Assembly (NCBI GenBank): GCA_035762545.1
Contig: DASTOM010000024.1
Span: 62,001-126,000 of the forward strand
DNA length: 64,000 bases
DNA from: JANQRA01 sp035762545
Lineage (GTDB): Bacteria > Actinomycetota > Acidimicrobiia > Spongiisociales > ZC4RG35
Reading direction: 5' to 3'
Shown here piece by piece: positions 49,640 to 57,831 of the stretch. Within the stretch, counting starts at the first letter, position 1; every line of letters begins with the position of its first letter. Both the position numbers and the translations under genes were made by a program. The notes under the pieces were generated by a model. That model worked only from the letters and a program-made list of their open reading frames with translations. It was not told the origin of the DNA and did no database searches.

Positions 49640-50652
49640 CATCGTTCTGGGTCGACAACGAAGGTGTTCTCACCGGAGAAGGCCCGACCCTTGAAATCGA
49701 CCTGGGCGCCGGTGCCGACCGCTACGCCCGGGCGCTGGAGGCCGTCCGATCGTCGGGGCGGGAGATCGCGTTCGCTTCGTTCACCTTCGACGCCACCGAA
49801 GACGGGTCCGTCGTCTCGATCCCGACGTCTGTTCGACTCACCCGAGGTGTCGAGGCGGTCGGACCCATTCCGGCCATCGTCTCGATCGACACCGGGGCAG
49901 AGGAATGGACCACCGGATTCGAAAAGGCCATGCTCGAGATAGAGACCGGACGGGTTGAAAAGGTCGTCCTCGCCCGCAAGGTCGAGGTCACCTTCGAATC
50001 CCCGCCTCAGGCCTCCGCGATCGTGGCCAACCTGGTTCCGGCCAATCCCGGGTGCTACCTGTTCTCCGTCGGTGGCCTGGTCGGGGCGAGTCCGGAGCTT
50101 CTCGTCAGCCTACGGGACGGTTGGGTCAAGACCCTGGCCCTGGCTGGCACCGCAACGGACCCCCAGGACCTCGAATCGGTGAAGATCTCCGAAGAGCATC
50201 GACACGTCTCACGCTCGGTGATGGACGCGATAACCCGACACGTCAAGGACATCGAGATCACCGAGCAGGTGATCGTCCCCCATGGGGCCATGTCACACGT
50301 GGGCACCAGGATCGAAGGGCCAGTGGTGCCGGGAACCTCGGTCGCCACGATCCTGGCCGACCTGCACCCCACGGCGGCAGTGGCGGGTTCACCCACCGAG
50401 ATCGCCCTGGACCTGATTCGCGAGATCGAGCCCACCAGCCGGGGACGATATGCGGGACCGGTGGGCTGGATGAACTCTGCGGGTGACGGTGTCTTTGCTA
50501 TCGCTCTGCGCTGTGGCCAGCTGTCCGGCTCTCGCATGACACTCTTCGCCGGGGGCGGGCTAGTCGCCGGATCGGAGGAGGACGCCGAACTGCACGAAAC
50601 CGATCTCAAGCTCGCCCCGATGTTCGACGCGATCGGTCACCGCCCGAGTTGA
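49636..50652 (+). CDS. menF: Isochorismate synthase
   Basis: First committed enzyme of the o-succinylbenzoate route to menaquinone, converting chorismate to isochorismate. The 338-residue protein has the chorismate-binding fold: KVVLARKVEVTF, GASPELLVSL, TLALAGTATD, HVGTRIEGPV, DLHPTAAVAGSP, and the C-terminal RGRYAGPVGWMNSAGDG and GGGLVAGSEEDAELHET. It is shorter than MenF of E. coli (431) because the N-terminal lobe is reduced. Salicylate or enterobactin-type use is not excluded, but menD and menC lie next to it. The 3' end overlaps menD by 16 bp. Confidence 0.9.
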   Translation: MTSFWVDNEGVLTGEGPTLEIDLGAGADRYARALEAVRSSGREIAFASFTFDATEDGSVVSIPTSVRLTRGVEAVGPIPAIVSIDTGAEEWTTGFEKAMLEIETGRVEKVVLARKVEVTFESPPQASAIVANLVPANPGCYLFSVGGLVGASPELLVSLRDGWVKTLALAGTATDPQDLESVKISEEHRHVSRSVMDAITRHVKDIEITEQVIVPHGAMSHVGTRIEGPVVPGTSVATILADLHPTAAVAGSPTEIALDLIREIEPTSRGRYAGPVGWMNSAGDGVFAIALRCGQLSGSRMTLFAGGGLVAGSEEDAELHETDLKLAPMFDAIGHRPS

Positions 50653-52274
50653 AGCCGGGACTGCAGGTCCTCCTGCCGGTCGACGGGGACGACGATGACA
50701 TGGACCCCGCCCTGACTGAGACCCTCCTGAGCGACCTGGATCACGTCGGGGATGCTCATGACCGTGGTGACAGTGGCGTGGTGCGCTTCTGCAACTGCGG
50801 CGATCGAGCGCCCGCTTGGCGTGATGAACAGCCGCTCGAAATGAGGTGCGTGCACCGCCTGAGGCAGGGCGTCGAACAGCCCTCCGCCATGGTTGTCCAC
50901 GACGACGAAGACGCAGTCGATTTGCACATCGATCATGAACCCGTTCGCATCGTGCAGGAACGAGAGGTCCCCCGCGAGTGCGACCGTCCGGGGATGAACC
51001 GACGCCACCCCCAACGCGGTGGAGACGAATCCGTCGATCCCGGACGCACCCCGATTCCCGAACACCGGACCCGGTCGGTTGAGATGGACGTCGATCTCCC
51101 GGACCGGCAGTGAGGAGGCGACGACTAGGGCGCCCCAGTCGAGCGAGTTCATGGCGTTGGCGACAGTGCCACCGGTCAGGCTCTGCTCGGTGGCCACAAC
51201 CGACCGGACTCGGTCCCTGACGGCGGCGGCGCGGTCGAGCCAACCTTCCGCCCAACCGGGGCGAGCCCTCCCGGTCACCTCCGCGAGGACCGCCAACGGG
51301 TCAGCAGCGACCACTGCGCTCGCATTGCGGCCAGGGTCGATGTGCCGTCCCCAGGCGTCCACCCGGACACGGGTGGAGGCGGCGGCGACCAGATCTTCCA
51401 GGACCGGGTCAGGTCCGATCGCTCCGACAGCGACGGCGACGTCGGGGACGAGGTCTTCGGGTATGCCCTCGACTAGCAGGTGGTGGTAGGCATCGACCAC
51501 TCGCTCGCCCCTGGCCCCGGATAGGGCGGTGGCGAGCACCGGCCATCCGAGTGAGCCGGCGAAGTCGATCACGGCAGCTCGGTCGTAGGACCCGTCGCCC
51601 AGGATCAATACCCCACGCTCCGACTCGAGGTCGAGTTCGACGACGGGGTGTGTCGTGGCTGGCGGGGAGGGCCGGGAGACCCTCGGAGTCGGGTACGGAT
51701 AGGGGTCAGACCTGGTCCGGCCGTCGTCCGGCACCGGCACCGTCGGCTCCCGGAACGCGACATTGAGGTGGATCGGACCCGGACGTGGGCCGGTCGCCGC
51801 TGCCAGGGCATCCGAAACGAGCCGTCTCCACTCCGGGTTCAGGTCGACCCCCGGGTCGGGGGCCTCTATCCCGGTGAAGGATCTCACCTTGGTGCCGTAG
51901 AGGTTCACCTGGTCGATCGTCTGGTTGGCCCCGATGCCCCGCAATTCGGCCGGCCGGTCAGCCGAGACCACCACGAGCGGCACACAGGCCATGTCGGCCT
52001 CGACCACGGCGGGGAGATAGTTGGCGGGGGCGGTACCGGAAGTGGATATGACCACGGCCGGTGAACCTGAGGCTTTCGCCACACCGAGAGCGTGGAACGC
52101 GGCGGAGCGCTCGTCGATCGCCACCCTGACCTCCAGATCGGGATGTTCCGCTGCAGCGATCGCCAGGGCCGCCGACCTCGATCCGGGGGATACCACTACC
52201 ACCGCCACTCCCCCGGCGGCGAGCTCGTCGAGGACGACCCGTGCCAACGCGGTGCTCGGGTTGGGGTGACTCAA
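50637..52274 (-). CDS. menD: SEPHCHC synthase
   Basis: ThDP-dependent enzyme joining isochorismate and 2-oxoglutarate. The 545-residue length matches MenD. Seen: VVVVSPGSRSAAL at the N-terminus, the conserved Glu in DERSAAFHALG, STSGTAPANYLPAVVEA, DRPAELRGIGANQTIDQ, and the ThDP site ALAGDLSFLHDANGF and VVVDNHGGGLFDALPQ. The TTG start overlaps the menC stop (TTGA), showing coupling. It converges on menF with a 16-bp overlap. Confidence 0.95.
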   Translation of the reverse strand: MSHPNPSTALARVVLDELAAGGVAVVVVSPGSRSAALAIAAAEHPDLEVRVAIDERSAAFHALGVAKASGSPAVVISTSGTAPANYLPAVVEADMACVPLVVVSADRPAELRGIGANQTIDQVNLYGTKVRSFTGIEAPDPGVDLNPEWRRLVSDALAAATGPRPGPIHLNVAFREPTVPVPDDGRTRSDPYPYPTPRVSRPSPPATTHPVVELDLESERGVLILGDGSYDRAAVIDFAGSLGWPVLATALSGARGERVVDAYHHLLVEGIPEDLVPDVAVAVGAIGPDPVLEDLVAAASTRVRVDAWGRHIDPGRNASAVVAADPLAVLAEVTGRARPGWAEGWLDRAAAVRDRVRSVVATEQSLTGGTVANAMNSLDWGALVVASSLPVREIDVHLNRPGPVFGNRGASGIDGFVSTALGVASVHPRTVALAGDLSFLHDANGFMIDVQIDCVFVVVDNHGGGLFDALPQAVHAPHFERLFITPSGRSIAAVAEAHHATVTTVMSIPDVIQVAQEGLSQGGVHVIVVPVDRQEDLQSRLQLGR

Positions 52275-53230
52275 GTGAGCACCTGGGCGGCGGCCCGCAA
52301 TTTTCGAAGCATCTCCGCCCCGCGGTCACGGTCCGGGCGCCAGCGGCGGAGGAGAGCAGGGTCGGGCTCAGGACGTCGCACCTCGAGCAACCCGTCGGAT
52401 GGGATCAGGGGAGCCAGGGTGGGATCCCCCTCGAGGAGTGCGACCGTCCCCAGACCACAGGCAAAAGGCAGGTCTTTGACCAACGAGGCAGCGAGGAGTC
52501 CCGCATACATCCCGACCGAAGTCTCCAGCGCTGACGAGATCACCACCGGGATCGAAGCCCGATTGGCCAGATCGAGCACCCGAGCCACCCCGCCCATGGG
52601 TTGAACCTTGAGGATCACGAGGTCAGCTGCCCCCTCTTCGATGACGCGCAGCGGGTGAGGGCTCTGCCGTACCAGCTCATCCGCCGCAAGAGGGACCGAG
52701 ACCCTGGACCGAAGAATCTTCATGTCGGCGACGGTGGCCACGGGCTGTTCGACATACTGGAGATCGAACACCGCCAGGGCTTCGATGCGACGGGTGGCCG
52801 TGTCGAGGTCCCAGCCGGCATTCACGTCGACCCGGATCTTTCCTTCCGGACCGAGGACCTCCCGTACGGCGGCGACTCTGGCCAGATCGTCTTCTTCGGT
52901 GTCCCCGGGCTCTCCGATCTTCACCTTGGCCGTACTCGCCCCGGACTCGACCACCAGGGCCACAGCCGTGGCCGGGTCGGTGGCCGGCACGGTGACATTG
53001 ACCGGAACGTGGGAACGTCCGGGAGCAGGGAGCTCGCCACAGGCGAGCTCGAGAGCGGCCGCGAGCCAGCGGGTGGTCACCTCGGGTGGATAGTCCGGGA
53101 ACGGTGAGAACTCTCCCCAGCCTCGAGGACCTTTGATCAGCACAGCCTCGCGGTGATCAACCCTCCGGAAACGCTGCCGCATCGGAATCCGAACCGGGTG
53201 GAGCTCGAGGGCTTCGAGTGCTTCGGTCAC
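52271..53230 (-). CDS. menC: o-Succinylbenzoate synthase
   Basis: Enolase-superfamily dehydratase of the menaquinone pathway. The 319-residue protein carries TAKVKIG with the catalytic Lys pair, the metal ligands RVDVNAGWD, YVEQPV and AADELV, and VILKVQPMGG with the second catalytic Lys. The GTG start overlaps the cytochrome c stop (GTGA), and its stop overlaps menD. The related racemase NSAR/OSBS activities are possible, but the context fits MenC. Confidence 0.93.
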   Translation of the reverse strand: MTEALEALELHPVRIPMRQRFRRVDHREAVLIKGPRGWGEFSPFPDYPPEVTTRWLAAALELACGELPAPGRSHVPVNVTVPATDPATAVALVVESGASTAKVKIGEPGDTEEDDLARVAAVREVLGPEGKIRVDVNAGWDLDTATRRIEALAVFDLQYVEQPVATVADMKILRSRVSVPLAADELVRQSPHPLRVIEEGAADLVILKVQPMGGVARVLDLANRASIPVVISSALETSVGMYAGLLAASLVKDLPFACGLGTVALLEGDPTLAPLIPSDGLLEVRRPEPDPALLRRWRPDRDRGAEMLRKLRAAAQVLT

Positions 53231-53535
53231 TGGCCCTGCTCCTCCCGGATGTAGGCGATCAGACGGCCGACCTGGGCCTCGTCCAGGGAGGAGGAGAAGG
53301 ACGGCATCCGCCCTCGTCCATTGACGATCGTGAACTCGAGGAACTCGTCGGTCTCACCCGCCGAATTCGAACCAGCGCCGAGCGCCGGTCCCACCCCGCC
53401 GCTCAGATCTGGACCGTGGCAGCGGGCACATAACTGTTGGAATATCTCCTCACCCGTTGCGTCCTCGGCCGGCTCGCCGATCGAGCAGCTGACCAACAGC
53501 CCGGCGGCGAGGGCGAGGCCGATCAGACGCCTCAA
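53227..53535 (-). CDS. Small cytochrome c lipoprotein
   Basis: A 102-residue monohaem cytochrome c. It has a lipoprotein signal (LALAAGLLVSC, lipid Cys17), a haem-binding motif CARCH (Cys36, Cys39, His40), GPDLSGGVGPAL, and a distal Met in GRGRMPSF (Met77). It would sit on the outer face of the membrane and carry one electron. The TTG start overlaps the manC stop (TTGA) and the gene overlaps menC (GTGA), so it is embedded in a quinone-biosynthesis operon. Confidence 0.93.
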   Translation of the reverse strand: MRRLIGLALAAGLLVSCSIGEPAEDATGEEIFQQLCARCHGPDLSGGVGPALGAGSNSAGETDEFLEFTIVNGRGRMPSFSSSLDEAQVGRLIAYIREEQGQ

Positions 53536-54563
53536 TCTGGGGGAGCCTCCTGCAGGTCCTTCACCTGCTGGGATCGGTCCAACGGCACAACCAACACGGC
53601 ATCGGGCGTCTCGACGACGATCAGACCCTCCACCCCCGCGACGACCAGCCGGCGGGACGTTGACTTGAGGAACGAGTTCGTGGTGTCGACGGCCGTCACA
53701 TCGCCGGACACGTGGTTGCCACTGTTGTCGCGCTCGCTGACGTCGAACAAGGTGAGGTAGGACCCAACGTCCGACCAGCCGGCACGAAGTGGCACGACGA
53801 CTGCTCGATCGGTGCGCTCCATGATCGCGTAGTCGATGGAGATCGACTCGACGGTGCCGAACTCGTCGAACAACTCGACCAAGCCGGTCGCTGGAGTCGG
53901 CAGCGAAGCGGCCACACCTTCCACGACCTCAGGGCAGTGGGCTCGGGCCTCGTCGAGGAAGACATCGGCACGTGCGATGAAGATCCCTGAATTCCACAGA
54001 TGCTGGCCGTCCGTGGAGAGAATTGCTGCCGCTGCGGGGTCGGGTTTCTCGATGAACCGAGCCACGACGAGCCCATCTCCGATCGACTCCCCTACCTCGA
54101 TGTACCCGTACCCGGTCTCCGCCCGGTCAGGCTCGATCCCGAAGGTGACGAGATGTCCCGCAGAGGCCAGGGTCACCGCCCGTTGCAGCGCTTCGCGGAA
54201 CGCAGACCTGTCGAGGATCAGGTGGTCTGCGGGAAGGATCACCAGGACGTCGCCCGGATCGGCGATCAGCGCGGCGGCCACGGCGGCCGGAGCGGTGTTC
54301 CGGCCGGTTGGCTCAACGACGATCGCCAGGGCATCGAGCTCTGACTCTTCGATCTCTCTCGCGACGTGATCGCGATGAGCCGCGCCGGTGACGACGATTG
54401 CGTCGACGAGACCGGCTACACCGACGAGACGATCGAGAGTCAGGCCGAAGAGAGTGTCGTCGCCGATGAGCGGAGTGAACTGCTTCGGCACAGCGGGAGT
54501 CGACAGAGGCCACAGCCTCGTGCCGGAGCCGCCGGACAGGATGACGGGTCGAACATCGGACAC
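53532..54563 (-). CDS. manC: Mannose-1-phosphate guanylyltransferase
   Basis: Makes GDP-mannose from mannose-1-phosphate and GTP for cell-surface glycans. The 343-residue protein has the pyrophosphorylase motif ILSGGSGTRLWPLST (8-22), PKQFTPL, EPTGRNTAPA, LPADHLI, FIEKPDPAAA and NSGIFIARA, and the product site AGWSDVGSY. It lacks the C-terminal isomerase domain of bifunctional ManC/AlgA. GTG 54563 is the only family-consistent start. It heads the minus-strand operon manC, cytochrome c, menC, menD. Confidence 0.92.
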   Translation of the reverse strand: MSDVRPVILSGGSGTRLWPLSTPAVPKQFTPLIGDDTLFGLTLDRLVGVAGLVDAIVVTGAAHRDHVAREIEESELDALAIVVEPTGRNTAPAAVAAALIADPGDVLVILPADHLILDRSAFREALQRAVTLASAGHLVTFGIEPDRAETGYGYIEVGESIGDGLVVARFIEKPDPAAAAILSTDGQHLWNSGIFIARADVFLDEARAHCPEVVEGVAASLPTPATGLVELFDEFGTVESISIDYAIMERTDRAVVVPLRAGWSDVGSYLTLFDVSERDNSGNHVSGDVTAVDTTNSFLKSTSRRLVVAGVEGLIVVETPDAVLVVPLDRSQQVKDLQEAPPD

Positions 54564-54630
54564 CCGGCGAGGGTACCGGGAGTGCGGCCGATGCCCGTGC
54601 TACCTTCGGGCCCCCGTCCCCCAAGAGCCG

Positions 54631-55518
54631 ATGTCAGCTGTCTCCGTCCACGCCCTAACCAAGTCCTATGGCCCACTGAAAGCTGTCAACGGAATCGACC
54701 TCGAGATCGCCGTTGGCGAAGTGGTGGCGATCCTGGGGCCGAACGGCGCAGGCAAGACCACCACGGTCGAGATGATCGAGGGATTCCGTCGACCGGATTC
54801 AGGGACCATCAGTGTGCTCGGTCACGACCCGTCGGATCGCCCGGCCGAACTTCTCGACCGGATCGGCATCGTGCTCCAGGAAGGCGGTATCGAGGAGGAT
54901 CTCACCGTTAGGGAGGCGATCGAGGCGCAGCGACGCCCTTACGCCGAGCCGATGTCAGCCGATGAGGCCATCGAGACAGTCGACCTCGTCGAAAAGGCCG
55001 ACGAGCGCATCAAGGGTCTCTCAGGAGGTCAGCGACGGCGACTCGACCTGGCACTCGGGATCGTGGGCAACCCCGACCTCTTGTTCCTCGATGAGCCAAC
55101 CACAGGATTCGACCCGGCGGCCCGGCGCCGGTCCTGGGAAGCGATTCGGCAGCTTGCGTCGTCGGGAACGACGGTGGTACTCACCACCCACTACCTGGAG
55201 GAGGCCCAGCAATTGGCCGACCGGGTCGTCGTCATGTCGATGGGTGAGATCGTCGCCAACGGATCGCCCGACGACCTCGGAGAGAGAAGGTCCGGTTTGA
55301 GCACCATCAGGTTCAGAATCGACCCGAGCCGGGCTGGTGCCCTGGGAGTCGAGCCCGACGCCGGCGGGTGGGTTGTGACGGAGACACACGATCCGATCCG
55401 GCTGATCAACGAACTGACAGGCAAGGCACTGGCGACGGGGATCGCCATCGAAGACTTCGAAGTCGGCAAGATCACCCTCGAGGAGGCATACCTCAGGCTG
55501 GTGACCCACGATGGGTAG
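54631..55518 (+). CDS. ABC transporter ATP-binding protein
   Basis: A 295-residue nucleotide-binding subunit of a drug/polysaccharide-type exporter. Seen: Walker A GPNGAGKTTT (about 36-45), Q-loop VLQEGGIEEDLTV, signature LSGGQRRRLDLALG and Walker B LLFLDEPTTGFDP, then HYLEEAQQLADRV with the H-loop. The C-terminal domain ends RLVTHDG. ATG 54631 lies 67 bp from the divergent manC. The 3' end overlaps the permease by 8 bp. Confidence 0.93.
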   Translation: MSAVSVHALTKSYGPLKAVNGIDLEIAVGEVVAILGPNGAGKTTTVEMIEGFRRPDSGTISVLGHDPSDRPAELLDRIGIVLQEGGIEEDLTVREAIEAQRRPYAEPMSADEAIETVDLVEKADERIKGLSGGQRRRLDLALGIVGNPDLLFLDEPTTGFDPAARRRSWEAIRQLASSGTTVVLTTHYLEEAQQLADRVVVMSMGEIVANGSPDDLGERRSGLSTIRFRIDPSRAGALGVEPDAGGWVVTETHDPIRLINELTGKALATGIAIEDFEVGKITLEEAYLRLVTHDG

Positions 55519-56311
55519 CGGGAGCCTGCTCGTCTCCGAGACGATGCTTCAGACGAAGCTTTTCTTCCGGTCGGCCGTCGCCGCGTTCTTCACGTTGGTC
55601 ATGCCACTGATGTTCCTGGTAATGATCAACTTCTTCATCCCGTCCGACGAAGCATCGGGGTTCTCAGCCGCGCAGTACTTCACCCCTGCGATCGCGGTGT
55701 TCGGAATGGTCACGGCGACGTTCACCAACCTCGCGATCAACACATCGATGGCACGCGACGGCGGCATACTGAAGCGGGTCGCCGGCACCCCTCTCCCGAT
55801 GTGGGTTCATCTGGGTGGGCGGATAATGTCCGCCGCCCTCGTGGGTCTGATCTCGGTGACACTCATGCTGGCTGTGGGCTGGCTCCTGTTCGACCTCGAG
55901 ATCCCATGGTCCAGGATGCCCTTGTTCGCCCTGCTGATCCTCGTCGGTGCTGGCACATTCTCGGCGTTGGGGCTGGCCGTCGCCGCAGTGACCCCGAACG
56001 CACGGGCTGCCCCCGCCATCGCCAACTTCGTGATCCTGCCTCTGGCCTTCATCTCCGGGATCTTCTTTCCGCTCGACGGATCCCCGGAGTGGCTGCAGAC
56101 CCTCGCCTCATGGTTGCCACTGGAGCCACTCGTGACGGCTGCCATCGCTCTGTTCGACCCAGCGATGCCGGTTGAGTTCCCATGGGCCGCGATCGGAAAG
56201 GTGCTCGCCTGGGGCGCGATCGGTCTTGTGATCGCATTGAGGTTCTTCAGCTTCGAGCCGGCGGGGACGAAGCCACGTGCTGCCGAGGTGTCAGCTGCCT
56301 ACGGAGATTGA
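55511..56311 (+). CDS. ABC-2 type transporter permease
   Basis: A 266-residue membrane subunit paired with the upstream ATPase. It has six hydrophobic segments (for example FFTLVMPLMFLVMINFF, ALVGLISVTLMLAVGWLLF, PLFALLILVGAGTFSALGLA, FVILPLAFISGIFFPLDG and GKVLAWGAIGLVIALRFF). The FISGIFFPLDGSPEWLQ motif is typical of ABC-2 exporters (NodJ/DrrB class). Substrate not predictable. The 3' end overlaps the convergent coiled-coil gene by 21 bp. Confidence 0.9.
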   Translation: MGSGSLLVSETMLQTKLFFRSAVAAFFTLVMPLMFLVMINFFIPSDEASGFSAAQYFTPAIAVFGMVTATFTNLAINTSMARDGGILKRVAGTPLPMWVHLGGRIMSAALVGLISVTLMLAVGWLLFDLEIPWSRMPLFALLILVGAGTFSALGLAVAAVTPNARAAPAIANFVILPLAFISGIFFPLDGSPEWLQTLASWLPLEPLVTAAIALFDPAMPVEFPWAAIGKVLAWGAIGLVIALRFFSFEPAGTKPRAAEVSAAYGD

Positions 56312-57751
56312 GACGTAGGCGCACTCCTCGCAGACGTATCTGGTGATACCGATGCCTCCAGGAGCCTCGACGAACTGATGGACGTGGTCTTTGGAACCGC
56401 CACGGAACGCGGCCTTTACCGCGCCCATGAGGCCACCCTTGTCTTTGGCATCGGCGAGCACGGGTTGCGGGGTGGGCGACACACTCGGGGCACCGTCCTC
56501 TAGATCGTTGAGATCCACGACCCGTGGCTCAGCTGCCGCCGCGGCAGCCTCCCGCTCCGCCACCTCCCGCCGTTCGGCCTCCTCCTCCTGGCGCCGCGCA
56601 TGTTCCTCCGCCTCGATTCGCGCCTCCTCAGTGGCGCGGGCCTCGGCCTCGCGCTGCGCCTGCTCCTCGGCCGCGATCCGCGCCTCGTCAGCCGCCGCTC
56701 TCTCGGCCTCGCGCTGCGCCCGCTCCTCCGCCGCGATGCGAGCCTCTTCAGCGGCACGGGCCTCTGCTTCGGCCTGCGCCTCCTTCTCAGCAGCGATGCG
56801 CTTCTCTTCGGCGGCGCGGGCCTCAGCCTCGATCCGGGCCTCCTCAGCGGCCCTCTCCTCGGCTGCCCTTCGGGCCTCTTCCTCGGCGGCTATGCGGGCT
56901 TCTTCAGCAGCACGCTGTTGCGCCGCCCGCTCGGCCGCCTCCAACTGGGCGGCTCTCTGCTCGGTGCGCTCCCGTTCCAACGCAGCCTGCTCGGCAGCCA
57001 GTCCCGCGGCCTCGGTCTGGCGTCGCAACTCCTCTCGCTCGGCCTCGAGTCGCTGCATCTCCAGGCGATAAGCCTCGAGGAGGTTGGCCTCCCGCTGCTC
57101 AGCGGCCTGGCGTTCCTTTTCCAGCTGAGCTCGCTCCTCGGCGAGTCGACGTCTCTCTTCCTCGATCTCGGGACTGAAGACGGGCTCGGGTGCGGAAACC
57201 GATTCGCCCGGCGCGGGTGCGGCCTCGACCGGAGACACCGCACCGACTACCGGGATCGACGCATCGGTGTCTCTCCGGTCCCAATCGGTCTCGAAGTGCT
57301 CGGCCTCAACTGAAGCGGCTTGGCTGGCGGTGCCAGGCATGGAGGTCTCACCGGCAATGGCCCGTGGCCCGGTGGACTCGAGATTGGACTCCATGGCGTG
57401 CCGCAGGTCCTCGATTCGGGAGGGGATGAGACCTTTGCGGGACTTGCGAACCGCGATCGAGCGGGACCCGGGCCGTCGCGACTTGATCTTCGCCCACGTC
57501 TCGGCCATGTGCTCCACACCCCGGTAGGCGAAGTCGATCGGATCGGCCGCCACGAAGGTGACCTCGGTGCCGTCGAGGTCCACGAGGAAGGCGCTCGAAA
57601 CCAGACGCTTGGCGTGGACGTCATAGAGAGACCAACGCCCCAGGGACTCGCCATCGACCACGATCTCGGCCTGGTCCTCGTCCACCACGAACTGAACCGG
57701 CACGCCGGGATGATCCAACTCGGGGAACTTCAGTTCACCGTTGAATTTCAC
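56291..57751 (-). CDS. Long charged-helix protein with N-terminal beta domain and C-terminal HxH/CxxC motif
   Basis: A 486-residue protein of unknown function in three parts. Residues 1-110 are a small beta-rich domain (KFNGELKFPELDHPG, DLDGTEVTFVAADPIDFAYRG) ending in a basic SRRPGSRSIAVRKSRKG patch. Residues about 195-425 are almost entirely Glu, Arg, Ala and Gln with degenerate repeats built on AEEARIAAEE, predicted as a coiled coil or single stable helix. The C-terminus has HVHQ (His456, His458) and YVCEECAYV (Cys474, Cys477), a possible zinc site. A TTGACA (57825-57820, minus) lies about 70 bp upstream and could be part of its promoter. No signal peptide. Confidence 0.8.
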   Translation of the reverse strand: MKFNGELKFPELDHPGVPVQFVVDEDQAEIVVDGESLGRWSLYDVHAKRLVSSAFLVDLDGTEVTFVAADPIDFAYRGVEHMAETWAKIKSRRPGSRSIAVRKSRKGLIPSRIEDLRHAMESNLESTGPRAIAGETSMPGTASQAASVEAEHFETDWDRRDTDASIPVVGAVSPVEAAPAPGESVSAPEPVFSPEIEEERRRLAEERAQLEKERQAAEQREANLLEAYRLEMQRLEAEREELRRQTEAAGLAAEQAALERERTEQRAAQLEAAERAAQQRAAEEARIAAEEEARRAAEERAAEEARIEAEARAAEEKRIAAEKEAQAEAEARAAEEARIAAEERAQREAERAAADEARIAAEEQAQREAEARATEEARIEAEEHARRQEEEAERREVAEREAAAAAAEPRVVDLNDLEDGAPSVSPTPQPVLADAKDKGGLMGAVKAAFRGGSKDHVHQFVEAPGGIGITRYVCEECAYVSISVGS

Positions 57752-57831
57752 TCAGAGACCTCTAATAGGGGCGGAGGCGGTGGAATTGACGCCACTAAAG
57801 ATCCCACCGGATCACGAAATGTCAAGCCACA

